From Escallonia rubra (lineage: Eukaryota; Streptophyta; Magnoliopsida; Escalloniales; Escalloniaceae): a DNA stretch of 64,000 nt. Below, one piece after another: positions 33,459 through 44,630 of this stretch. The stretch spans positions 248,001 through 312,000 of the forward strand of contig JAVXUO010002027.1 in the NCBI GenBank assembly GCA_033065855.1, given 5' to 3'. A program made the position numbers and the translations under genes. A model generated the notes under the pieces. That model searched no databases. It was not told the DNA's origin and was given only the letters and a program-made list of their open reading frames with translations. Position 1 is the first letter of the stretch. The number at the start of each line of letters is the position of its first letter.

Positions 33459-36315
33459 TACATGTTAATTTTGTCGTTTTCATGCTCTTAGAATGGAGAG
33501 TTAGAATTGTGGTCGATTAATCGATCCAACCCGAGCATAGGACTTGGTTTGTCTAGACGGCTCCACCCAAAAGCCCTGAAAAGAGTATCATACTAACTGT
33601 GAATCCTGTGATAATAAGGGCATATGAAACTTGTGTCCTAGATGCAAGTTGTCGCTTGTTAATTCCCATGGAGCAGCTTCTGTATAAACCCCAGGAGGAT
33701 TTAGTAGGCACTTGGATGTAAGTTGAACCCTCTTTGTCAAAATACTAAAATTGGAAATATGCATTCAAATTTGTTTTCCGTGTATGTATCACTTTAAGCG
33801 ATAAGATCCCAACAACGTAGCAATTTCCTTTTTCTCGACATTGACGATACGTTAACTTACTAGAGTGTCACTCCGTCTTCTTAATGATACAAGTATGAAA
33901 AATTCGTTTACCACTTTTTGTTTTGTGTTTTTGTATTATTTTTGTATCCAGTTAGGAGATATGGCTGTCGTACTTTTAGTATTTTTGCTAGTTTTTTTTC
34001 TAACTATTTTTTGAGTGCTTTGTATACTTGTACCATTTTCAGACACTTTTTGTTTGGGCCAACTCATGAACATTTACCATTTTAATAAATATTTTTATCC
34101 ATTATTTTCCATCTTGCTCGTGCGATTGCTTTTCCTTTTCATATTACCGGTCACGTGTTAGGCTTATTTTTTTTTTTGTTTTTTTGTGCTAACGTGTTAG
34201 GCTTATTTGTGGAGGTATATTTAATGTGAGAAATGAAGAGAGAGAGAGAGAGAGGGGACAAATCCGGTTGTGTTTCAACGGAGATGTGACATTAAAAAGA
34301 AAAAAGGTGAATAGTGGCTTTGTGAAGACTTTGATCTAAAACATTGGATATAAATTGTCTGAAAAAAGTGAAAAAACCTAATTTGTTCGAATAAGGTGTT
34401 TTCACATTTTCCCATTATTTGAGTAAGATTTTTCAAAATAAAAAAAAAAAAAAATTGTAAAAGAACATAACAAAAAAAAAATTGTAAAAGAACATAACAA
34501 AAAAAATCTTTTTATCATCATTACAAAATGATAAACGAACATGCCTAGCTTGCTCAATTAAGGACCGAAACAATTCCATAACAACCTATCTAGCTAACGG
34601 ACCTATAACTACACCCAACTTTCAAACCCTGCCTTGCTTCATGGTAAATGCTGGCTAAGCTATAAGGTCATACTCCATGTTCTTGTTGAGAATATTTTAA
34701 GTAGACAGTTTTTACGACGTCATTAAAGCTCTCCTCTGATGAAAAGTGCAACAAAATCCGTCACCTCTGCTGACGTAGAAAAATTAGAGGTTAGCATAAA
34801 ACCATATGGAGAGACCAACTATTTTTTTTTCCGAGTAGTTGTCCCCGTGTATACTTTGTTGCTAAATCCGTTCCAAAATCTGAGTACATCTTTCTTTTCA
34901 AGCGAAATTAAAGTTCGAGTCCAATATTCGTTCCCAAATCTGAGTACATATTTCTTTTCAAGCGAATTTAAAATCCAAGTCTAATCTCTAAATACAGACA
35001 TCAACTTCAAATAATCATTCCTGCAGGCCCCCTCTAAATTGTTGAATGAATGATACCATATGACAAGAGTCGCAGCTTTTGCTAAGATATATTTAACTTC
35101 CAAGAGGGACTCTAGTTATGATAATTGAATGCATTCTAATCCTTGTGATATAAGTTTGCTTACAATGAAACTCCATCAAAGAAGAACAAAACTGATAGAG
35201 ATGGCCGTTGCCTATAACTTGTTGGGTGTTGCATGTTGTTACAGCATAAATTGTCAGACACATGGCCATGCCAAGGCATAAGATTCCAAGTAGCGGCCAA
35301 GCCAAGCCAGTAGCCCTTGATATTCAGAATATTGCGTATGTCACTATGTTGTCGGTTTGAAGCTCTCTCTCTCTCAATCTCAATCTCAATCTCAATCTCA
35401 ATCTCTCTCATGTGGTTAGATGAGGGACAGGACTAGCAGCAGCCTACACAGCAAGGTGAACCATAAATCTCTAGTCTCCAGCACCAACCCATAAATGCTA
35501 AAAAGAGCAACAATTACCAGTAAGCAAGCGTGTTATGAGAGGCCTGGGAAAGAGACATCAGTCTAACTACCAGCTCCAGCTCCCACATAACTCAACCTCA
35601 AAATCTTGGTTTCACCTTCCTGTCGATGTTTATATTTTCTTAGTGGGAAGATCACATGAGAAAGTGATGGACCATTTCTCTTTCTTAAATGATGTGGGAA
35701 GTTGGAGGAAACTTACAAAAACATCTCTCTCCTAAGATGTAAGGTAGGTTCTACCAATTGGGACCTACCAAGACACTCTTAGACTAGGAGATGACCTTTT
35801 GGTAACATAAAATCTTGAGTCCAAATGTAATACAGTAGTGCCCATGAATCAGAAGATTTTTTGAAGTCTAAATCATGATTGAAAAGTGAAGATGATGAGG
35901 TATATGAGTCATGCAGAGGAAGAAAAAGTCATGCTCAGGTTACTCTTAGCTGAAGATAATTCCTGGTGAAAGAATCAGGTGAAATTTGACCAAATGTACA
36001 AAAAAATGACTAAACAAGAAGGTGATGTGGATTAGCAGTGCTCAGCAGTGGGCATTAATGGAGGAGAGAAGAGGTAAGAGGACCAGAACAAAGAAATAAA
36101 GGAGGCCCAGTACTACAACTGCCAGGCTCAGGGGTTCCTTGGAGTAGCAATAAAGACTTACTGAATTGGACCTTCTTCACTACACAACACACCCATACCA
36201 CCAACAAAACCAGATTTTTACATTTATAAGCAGAAAGAAGAAAAGATGAGCTAGATTTATATACAGAAAGATGCCTGACTGATTTTCCAAATGATTTTGG
36301 GTTGAAAAAGAAAAC

Positions 36316-39300
36316 ATGGATCATGGTTCTCAGAATCTCCACATGATCCTTTTCATCATTTTCTTGCTCATATCATTGAATTGTACCCACACTCTGATTG
36401 TGGATGCCTCATTGAATGCAGCAGAACAGTTCAGTGTTCATGGCCAAAAAGATGCATATCACACACAGGAGAAAAGTGGTGATGAAAAAGAGTATCATAT
36501 AGAGAAGGTTTCAGGTGAGGATGAAAAAGAAGTCTTTGTGTTGGAAAAGTTCAGAACATTGCTTGGGTTCAAGAGCTTTAGCATAAGAAGCCCATCTAAG
36601 GGTGGGTTTGATCACTATGGGTCACCATCACCTTCCCCATCACCTTCCACTGAAGCTGAGGCTCCAGCTCCAGCTCCAGTGATACTTAAGCATGTACATT
36701 CCCATCCTCGGCGGCATCGGTCCAATCTGATTCCGCGGCTTAGGAGGATTCCCAAGGAGGAAAGAGATCAAGGAGGCGTTAGAAGGACTTTAGTAGCAAT
36801 TCTTGTGCCTTCTGGAGCTGTTTTTGTGCTAAGTATCCTTGGAATCATATGGGGATGTAGAAGATTCAGAAAGCAAAGGAGGAGAACAACAAGTACAGTG
36901 TCAATAATACATAGCACCGAAGGAGGAACGAGGAGTAGATCAAAGTATGTCAGTTCTGAAGTTAAAAAGGTAAACTCTGATCCTGGCCCCGACCCATTTT
37001 ACCTTGATTCTATAGGAACTGCATTAGAACCACAGCCATACTCCATCAAAATAAATTCTGGAACTGTGGACAGATTTGTAGTTCAAAACACATCAGATTG
37101 GACATTGCATGAAGCAAAAGAAACACAGAAGCATGTTATAAGATCAGAACACGATAATGTTAGTTCTTCTGCTGTTGGGGAAATTTTGTCTGATCATGAG
37201 ACTGCAGAATCAGTCAGGTATGAACCTGATGGTCGTAGCTCTCCATCGGGTTGTGAAGTGATTCCTGTGGAAGCTCATTCATCTGATGATGAATCCTTCC
37301 ACTCCTTTTGCGATTCTCATTCATCTAATAGGCGTGTTTCGAGTGCTTCCGCCGGTAGTCTTGGTGACACACTGGAATCTCTCTCGACTGAGTCAAAGGA
37401 AGACCCTAGTTCTGTTGGCTCTCCTAGGAACTTGCCAATTCCATTGCAAACTCTAATTTCAAAGTTCCAGCCACAGCCTTCCCAAGGTTCATGTAGTGCA
37501 AGAAAAAGCATACTGACAGGTCCATGTTCTTCCAATACTCGGAAGAGTTTGACACCCCTGGCAGCGCCGCCGCCGCCTCCACCTCCACCCCCTCCGGTTT
37601 CAGGTGTACGCTTGTCTCCTTCCCTCCATTCCTCTTGTTCTACTCAGGTGGCTGCTGAAGGTTTGAGTTTTGGTACATTGCCAGATATGACACTTTCAAG
37701 GAGTTCTGATTCTTCTTCAGGATCAAACCAAACCCCAGATACTGATTGTTCACCAACTCCTCCAAAAACACTAGGAGGAATCCCTCCACCACCGTGCCCT
37801 CCTCCGTTTCCAAAAGGAAATAGTGTCTCCCCAAACGGCCCACCCCCTCCACCACCTCAGCTTCCCCAACATACGCCATTAGGCAAAGATGGAGTCCCAC
37901 TGCCAAAGCTGAAACCACTTCACTGGGATAAAGTCAGAGCTACACCAGATCACTCAATGGTTTGGGACAAGCTGAGATCAAGCTCATTTGAGTAAGCTAT
38001 TTGCTTTTCCTGCTTATAATTTGCCTCCTCTCCTAATCTTTTGGTAATAAGAAGTTATTGAAACACGGAACAGATTTGACGAGGAGATGATCAAGTCACT
38101 CTTTGGTTACAACCTACAAAATTCTATGAAAAATGATGAAGCAAAGAGGAGTCCTTCTCCAGGCAAGCATGTTCTTGAACCGAAGAGACTGCAGAACATA
38201 ACTATACTCTCAAAAGCTTTAAATATGACTGCTGAGCAGGTCTGCCATTCACTTATACAAGGTACATTCGCCAAATTTGTCATAGCTTGTTAAGTGAATA
38301 ATCATAAACAGAGCTCTAATTAGTTTCAATTGCAAACTAGCCACATCAAAATCCAGTACTCGTGCCTCAAATTATTATTTTTCTGAGACAAAGAACTCTT
38401 AACTAAAAGTGACTTCGTGGAATGGATAAGTAAAACCTTTGTCATCACAACAGAGCAATCATCTCACTTGACAGCGGTAAAATTGCATGGAGATCACCCC
38501 ACCAGCAGTCCCCCCACCCTACCCCTCCAACCAAAAAAAGAAAGAAAGCCACATGCACCATGACATTTGTGCTCGGAACTAAGCTCAATAGACTGCCATT
38601 CCTTCATCACAAGATGTGACTACAACCAACGCTATTAGGTTTTTCCTGATTATGCAAAATTTCCTACACACAGGAGGCGGCTTGTGTCTGCAGCAACTTG
38701 AGGCATTGGTCAAGATAGAGCCCACCAAGGAAGAAGAGGCTAAACTCTCTAGCTATAAAGGAAATAAGAATGAATTAGGGTCAGCAGAGAAGTTTGTTAT
38801 GGCAATTCTCAAAATACCCCATGCTTTTCAAAGGATTGAAGCAATGCTTTACAGAGAAACTTTCGAAGATGAGGTAGATGATCTTCGGCAGTCTTTCTTG
38901 ATGCTAGAGGTAAGCAGCTAACCATTGGTCACTGTAAATTTGTTAGGTTCCAATACTATTTTGAAAGACGATTCTGATATTATCCGTACTAGGAAGCATG
39001 CAAAGAACTAAGATCAAGTCGACTTTTCTTAAAATTGCTTGAAGCCGTGCTCAAAACCGGGAACAGAATGAACGTCGGAACAATAAGAGGAGGTGCCAAA
39101 GCATTCAAGCTCGACGCGCTTCTCAAGCTGGCTGACGTGAAAGGAACTGATGGCAAAACCACACTGCTCCATTTTGTCGTCCAAGAAATTGGTCGATCAG
39201 AAGGGATTAGAGTTTCGGAGAGCATTATGGGGAAGATCAGTCAGAAAGGCAAGAGCAAAAAGGTCGAAGACATCGAAGAAGATTACAGAAGGATGGGCCT

Positions 39301-39721
39301 AGATCTTGTTTCGGGTTTGTGCACTGAGCTCTGCAATGTGAAGAGGACAGCCACCATAGACTTGGATGTTCTTGCAAGTTCTGTCTCGAACCTATCAGAT
39401 GGAATGGCCAAGTTGCAGCGTCTTGTGTCCAAAGACTTGTGTTCGGAGGAAAGGAGTAAGAACTTTCTGAGTTCTATGAGATCCTTCCTGAACTGTGCGG
39501 AGAGTGATTTGAAAAAGTTGCAGGAAGATGAACATAGAGTCCTATTACATGTTAGACAGATCACGGAATATTTTCATGGAGATGTTAGTAAAGATGAAGC
39601 CAACCCGCTTCGGATATTTGTGATTGTCAGAGACTTCTTGGGTATGTTAGATCATGTGTGTAGAGAGCTTAGGAGTTTGAAGCTCTCAACGAATTCAAAT
39701 CCCCTAGCTCCATTCCGGTAG
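36316..39721 (+). CDS. Class I formin (FH1-FH2 actin nucleator)
   Basis: Four exons, 36316-37991, 38074-38261, 38674-38909 and 38993-39721, with GT..AG introns in matching phase give 942 residues. A signal peptide (about 1-30) is followed by a short extracellular part with a PSPSPSPS / APAPAP wall-type stretch, one membrane helix (about 157-181, [20 protein letters not shown]), a Ser-rich linker, Pro runs of the FH1 region (about 415-428 and 486-518) and the FH2 domain from [15 protein letters not shown] (about 528) to the end. FH2 hallmarks include [36 protein letters not shown] and TLLHFVV. Class I formins anchor actin nucleation at the plasma membrane and cell wall. FH1 binds profilin-actin and FH2 nucleates and caps filaments. 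Nothing looks damaged. Exact paralogue not assigned. Confidence 0.95.
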
Positions 39722-41044
39722 ATTAGCTGGTTTTGTGTGTGTTAATAGAGTTGTAACATTCCCTTTTGGCCAGAAACTGGAACTCTGTGCAACATCTCTG
39801 ATTTTCATGGAGAGTTTTGAAATGTTTAGATTGGTTTCTTCCGTAAAGGTGTTGTACCCATTATTCAGGTCATCTTCAGTAAACCTAATAAGGATCGCAA
39901 AATCAATTCATCTTAGTGCATTGATAAGATCTGTAAAGGCATGTCAGTGAGTGTATTTGTGTTTTTGATCTGTGCTAAGCAACGACACAAATATCATCAA
40001 GCTTACCACAAGGTAAGATAAAACAACAGCAATTCTTACTATAACAAAGCAAGAGTCATAGTTCTGCTAGACAAACACTGTTCTATTGCATTCAACCACT
40101 AGAAACAAACTCATACAGTCATAGTTACTGTGTGATAACGTTCCACGGCATTGCACAAGCAGTACTGCATGTGTGTGTGTTTCTGTCTGTCTGTCTTGGA
40201 CGTCATCTCTACCCAATTTGCTTTGATGGTCACCTATTTCCTGGCTTTATTTGATTGACATAGTTGTCCGTGAATGCAAGTACTAGCAGATATCATCAGC
40301 AGCAGTATGACTCCTCCCTGGTCAAGATTCTGCCCTCAGCAACTTTTAAGTCTAAGAAAAATCTGAACTCCAACTTAATACATTGAATATTTTTCATGTC
40401 TCATGTGTCACATACATGGTACATTTTCTTATAAGAACATCTCCTCGAAGCGAAATCTTGCTATTTCTCGAGTCAGATATTTTCACATATTTTGGTTGTT
40501 TTCGACATTTCTTTGAAACAATTATTACCCGTTAGAAGAAAGTATGACAAGCCATAGACCGTAGAGACTTCCATTTACCACAATAAAAGCTTTAAATTCA
40601 AACTTAGCTGCATGGGCTATTTGATGAATGGCTTCTACCACAATCAGAGCCTTCAAATGGAACTTAGCTACCTTCCCTACATCTATTTGAGGATTCTAGG
40701 ACTAAAACGATTTTCTCCTTCAAAGTAAATAATCCATACACAATTCCGGCTTTGCACGTTTCCATAATGCTCATAAAAACAATTTACTACCAAGCAGATG
40801 CAAGTGAATTTAAATGCAGCTTCTTGTTGTCCATTTACACATATCAATCGAAAAAAAACTTAACTATATTTGCTTAATAATTAACAGAGATACAATATAT
40901 AATCCAACTCGTTGCTGTCTAATAAGTAATCTGAAACTAAACAAAAACATGATAGGAAGAAGAAAAGAAACAGGAATCAAGGTCCATATGACAGCATTAT
41001 CTTGATGTCCAGTAGGCTAAACGGGAGCAGAAGGGCTTCAATGG
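39722..41044. other. 3' flank of formin and spacer
   Basis: The first few hundred bases probably hold the formin 3' UTR. The rest is A/T-rich with no exon that I can support. Confidence 0.55.
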
Positions 41045-42360
41045 TGGTTTTTAGCGCTCAGTATTGAGCTCTAGGCCATCCCCTGATTACGGATTAAGAA
41101 TTTCCAGCTTTGCTTGGACATTGCTAGCTGCATCATAAGCCACTCTAGCACCATATGTGTTCAGCCAAGGGCCAACAGAGTATTTGACATAAGGATCTTT
41201 CTCCAACTCCAGCTACAGTCCTTTGGAATAGAGTAGCTCCACACACTAGCACCTTTACGACACAAGTGTAGAACCACTTAACCCAGAGGTGTTTAGTGAT
41301 CGTAGCTTTATTCAAGATTTTAATGTTTTTTATCCCCAGACCACCTTCCTTCTTTGTATAGCAGTGATCCTCCTAAGCAACCTCAGCTTTAGATGATTTT
41401 AGCCCAGAATCAGACAAACAGATAAGATTAGAGGGTAATTTAATGTTGCTCAATACCGTTTAGGCATGATAGAAATGCTACTCCAGTAGATTTGGATACT
41501 GTATGACACGAGATGACAAATTGGAGCCTGCCAGCATGAGAGTTTTGGCTGTCCAACTTTGCACTCTTTTTGTGATCTTGTAAACTTATTCTTCACGGTC
41601 GTCTTTCTTCAATCTGCTAGCGATCAAGGGCATACCTAGATATCTATCAGGCAAGGTACCAAGAGAGGTGCCAAGATTCTGGGCAAGAGAATGCTTCTCA
41701 TCCTCTGATATGCCAGAGATAAAAATAGTACTCTTTTGTAAGTTCACTTTGAGACCAGAGAGGGTAGAGCATCCCACCAAGGCTTGTTGAATAATATTAG
41801 TAGATTGAGTATTAGCTCCAGCCAAGATAAACAAATCATCTGCAAAGATTAAACGACTGATGGCAAGCTCAGCACATTTGGGGTGGAAACTGAAACCAGG
41901 AAGAGCAGTGTACTTGTCCATAATCCAAGAAAAAGCTTACATGACTAGAAAGAAAAGATACGGAGAGAGTTGCTAGAGAAGTATCCTTTAATCTGACCAT
42001 TAATGCTTAAAGAGAACATAGGGGTAGTAACACAGTTTTTGATCCAGTGCACCATCTATTGGGGAATTCCATAACTTCTAAAACAACAAGAAGAAAGGAC
42101 CAGTTTACAGTGTCATAAGCTTCATGAGGTCCAACTTAAATTTTCAATAGCTCCTCAATCGCTTTGATAGTTGTGGACTAGTTCTTGCATTAAGAGAATA
42201 TTGTCCATAACAGACGTGCCATGCATAAAAGCTGACTGGTTACTATCGACTAAGCTTGGAATATGATTCTTGAGCCTCTGCATCATGATCTTGGAATGAT
42301 TTGTAAGAAGTGTAGCAACAGGCAATGGGTCTAAAATCCCTCATTCTATTAGGAGATTAC
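41045..42360 (-). mobile_element. L1-type LINE reverse-transcriptase remnant
   Basis: On the minus strand the pieces follow LINE order: DFRPIACC, NQSAFMHGTSVMDNILLMQELV, HEAYDTVNWSFLL, SLSINGQIKGYF, then a 111-codon open piece (41586-41921) with LIFADDLFILAGA, which holds the catalytic FADD, and GLKVNLQKS and DRYLGMPLIASRLKK. After that come GGLGIKNIKILNKA..WVKW and IPKDCSWSWRKIL of the zf-RVT-side region. Several frameshifts and stops interrupt the frame (for example a stop after HNYQSD). The endonuclease part and the tail are absent or unrecognisable. It is a dead, 5'-truncated or eroded copy. Confidence 0.85.
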
Positions 42361-43035
42361 ACTTGATGAGAAGTCAAAACAACCCTTAACTTAACTCTAA
42401 CAAAAACATATATTCTATTAAGAGTATTTTAAGGAAAAGGACTTGATATCCTATGAGAAGTCAAAAGACCAAGGCCCCTGTTCCAGAACTTGATCCCTCA
42501 CTTCAAACATAAAGACATAAACACCAATTTCTAGCAAACTAAATTCTATATCAAACTGAGTTTTACGGTCCCGCAATTACAACATTCAGTTTTTTGAAAG
42601 TTTCAAACTGAATCGGGTTGAGAAACTTGAAACAAAATCGTTAAATTTTTTAATGATTCAAATTGGATCGGTTCAATTCGATCAATTTAAGCGGTCCGGG
42701 TCGATTGAAAAGCTACGATACTCGCTCTTTGAGAGCATCGCTTGACCATTGGGAGTAGTCTTGCTGACCATTTTGCTGAGGTGGATTAATTTGCTGCATC
42801 ATCTGTGATGTGGCATTATTTTCCCCGCTAAGCATTTTTACCCAGCTGAGAAGATTGGATTAGCTACGTTATGTCCCCCAATTCTCCTCCATCTTCATGC
42901 CTCTGAGCTTGTTCCCCAAGCATCTCAAGGCGGTCCACGGAGTCAATCTGACCGACGCCACTCCGCCTTACATGCCGTCGTAGACAATAACATTCCGGTT
43001 TCAACCGCCGCGCTAATATCTAAGAACGAGATTCT
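42361..43035. other. Spacer left of the Pack-MULE
   Basis: Degenerate A/T-rich DNA with a patch of GATTCAAATTGGATCGGTT type (42640-42710). No gene seen. Confidence 0.55.
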
Positions 43036-43044
43036 CTTGTAGAA

Positions 43045-44254
43045 GGGTTAATTACAAAACTGTCCACTAAGGTTTACACGTTTTTGTATTTTACTCCCGT
43101 GTATACAACTTTTGCAATAGTGTCCCCCGAGGTTGACAAAACCATTACAAACAGTTCCAAAATTGGACGTCCGTTCAATTTTGGACATTAAATCCTCATG
43201 TGCGGTGCACATGCCATTTTGGCATGGGCAAATTTGTAATTCCCCTACCCCATCTTCCCCACTGTGTTCATCTCTCTCTCTCTCTCATGATCTACTACAG
43301 GCGAGAAATATATGATCCGGAAACATTACATGCACTTGACGGAAGAGCTTCTGAAAGAGAACCCCAACATGTGTGCCTACATGGCCTCATCCCTCGACGC
43401 CCGCCAAGTGGTCGTCGAAATCCCCAAGCTCGGCAAGGAAGTCGTCGCCAAGGCCATCTAGGTGTGGGTCCAGCCTAAGTCCAAGATCACCCACCTCGTC
43501 TTCTGCACCACCGCCGGCGTCGACATGCTCGGCGCCAACTACCAGCTCACTAAGCTCCTCGGCCTCCGCCCTTCCGTCAAGAGGCTCATGATGAACCAAC
43601 AGGGTTGCTTCGCTGGCGGCACCGTCCTCCGCCTGGACAAGGATCTCTGTACTCCCTCGTTGGGCAGGCTCTTTTCGGTGATGGTGCTGCAGCCGTGATC
43701 GTAGGCGCCGATCCCGATGTCTCCGTCGAGCGCCCGCTGTTCCAACTGGTGTCTGCGGCGCAGACCATTCTGCCGGACTCCGACGGTGCAATAGATGGAC
43801 ATTTGCGCGAAGTGGGGCTCGCATTTCATCTACTAAAGGATGTGCCCGGGTTGATTTCAAAGAACATCGAGAAGTCGCTGAAAGAAGCTTTTGCCCAGTT
43901 TGTAATCAGTGACTGGAACTCGTTGTTTTGGATCGCTCACCCAGGTGGTCCGACGATTCTGGACCATATGGAGGCAAAGCTGTGACTCAAGGAGGAGAAG
44001 ATGGGGAAGGGGAACAGAGAGAGAGAGATGAACACAGTGTGGAAGAAAGAGGAAGAGAAATAACAAATTTGTCCATGCCAAAATGGGATGTGCACTGCAC
44101 ATAAGGACTTAATATCCAAAATTGAACGGACGTCCAATTTTGGAACTGTTTGCAATGATTTTGTCAACCTCGAGGACACTGCTGCAAAAATTGTAAATAC
44201 GGAAACAAAGTGCAAAAACGTGTAAACCTTAAGGGATAGTTTTGTAATTAACCC
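43045..44254 (+). mobile_element. Pack-MULE carrying a chalcone synthase fragment
   Basis: A 1210-bp element with inverted repeats of about 240 bp (43045-43287 and 44016-44254) starting GGGTTAATTACAAAACT. They share blocks with the MULE at 7317-9277 (GACAAAA.CATT, ACGTCCGTTCA, GTGCACATGCCATTTT). The 9-bp flanks CTTGTAGAA (43036-43044) and CTCGTAAAA (44255-44263) match at 7 of 9 positions. Almost all of the DNA between the repeats is a type III polyketide synthase fragment (43301-44003), the definition of a Pack-MULE. It ends about 305 bp before the TATA box of the BiP gene. The mismatched duplication suggests an insertion older than the MULE at 4528. Confidence 0.88.
43301..44003 (+). pseudogene. 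CHS-like (fragment): Captured chalcone synthase exon 2 fragment
   Basis: The fragment begins right after an intron-like acceptor (CTACTACAG), at the point where CHS exon 2 starts inside a Cys codon, then reads [91 protein letters not shown] and [10 protein letters not shown]. It is broken: a stop replaces Lys in KAI(K)EW, about 29 codons including the catalytic Cys region (VVCSEITAVTF) are missing and the frame shifts there, and a stop follows EAKL. The His of FWIAHPGG is kept, but the sequence ends before the catalytic Asn. It cannot make an active enzyme. The source gene is not in this window. Codons are C-ending and GC-rich, unlike the neighbours. Confidence 0.92.
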
Positions 44255-44451
44255 CTCGTAAAATCCTGGTATGTTACCTAGAACGGTTTATCACTGTACT
44301 TAATTTTTTGTCTGGCAACACACATAGTACACAGCAAATTAGGACATCAAATTACAACGTACGAGTAATTCATACGCTATTACGAGTCCTTCTCAGAGTG
44401 TGCTTCTCCTAGCTAGAGATTAATCTGGTTGGATCACTTGGTTGGACTACG

Positions 44452-44469
44452 ATTGGTCATCTGACGTCA
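44452..44469 (+). promoter_or_regulatory. Candidate unfolded-protein-response element of BiP
   Basis: ATTGG (inverse CCAAT) is followed five bases later by the palindrome TGACGTCA, about 90 bp upstream of the TATA box. Plant UPR promoters pair CCAAT with bZIP28/bZIP60 sites such as ATTGGTCCACGTCATC. The arrangement is similar but not identical, so function is inferred. Confidence 0.45.
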
Positions 44470-44558
44470 AACCTTATGATCTTAGGATTACTATGTGGCG
44501 TGCCTCTATTTGTTAAGACACTTCAGCAATACGGTGTTTCCACCGGAGAGACAAAATC

Positions 44559-44566
44559 TATAAATA
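44559..44566 (+). promoter_or_regulatory. TATA box of the BiP gene
   Basis: TATAAATA, 65 bp before the BiP ATG, leaving room for a short leader. Confidence 0.7.
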
Positions 44567-44630
44567 CCCACAAACATTCCTCCCTTTACCTCAACTTTGG
44601 TCTCATTGGTCCGAGGTGAGGTGACAAAGA

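Larger units (their letters stand above)
32673..36315. other. Intergenic region, PPR to formin
   Basis: Divergent promoter region of the two genes. It contains a SINE-like segment (32820-32925), a MITE (33220-33458), a GA tract (about 34231-34252), a 29-bp doubled unit TTGTAAAAGAACATAAC (34457-34500), a 60-bp tandem pair with AATCTGAGTACAT.TTTCTTTTCAAGCGAA (34875-34985) and a TCTCAA-type tract (35363-35408). No other gene is supported. Confidence 0.55.

Noticed and set aside
41088-41212. Apparent terminal exon on the minus strand (LELEKDPYVKYSVGPWLNTYG..)
   Set aside because: Another frame of the same bases reads IPKDCSWSWRKIL, a LINE zf-RVT-side motif continuous with the reverse-transcriptase remnant, so the open frame is fortuitous.
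43387-43860. 157-codon minus-strand frame rich in Arg, Ala and Leu
   Set aside because: Antisense shadow of the GC-rich CHS fragment.
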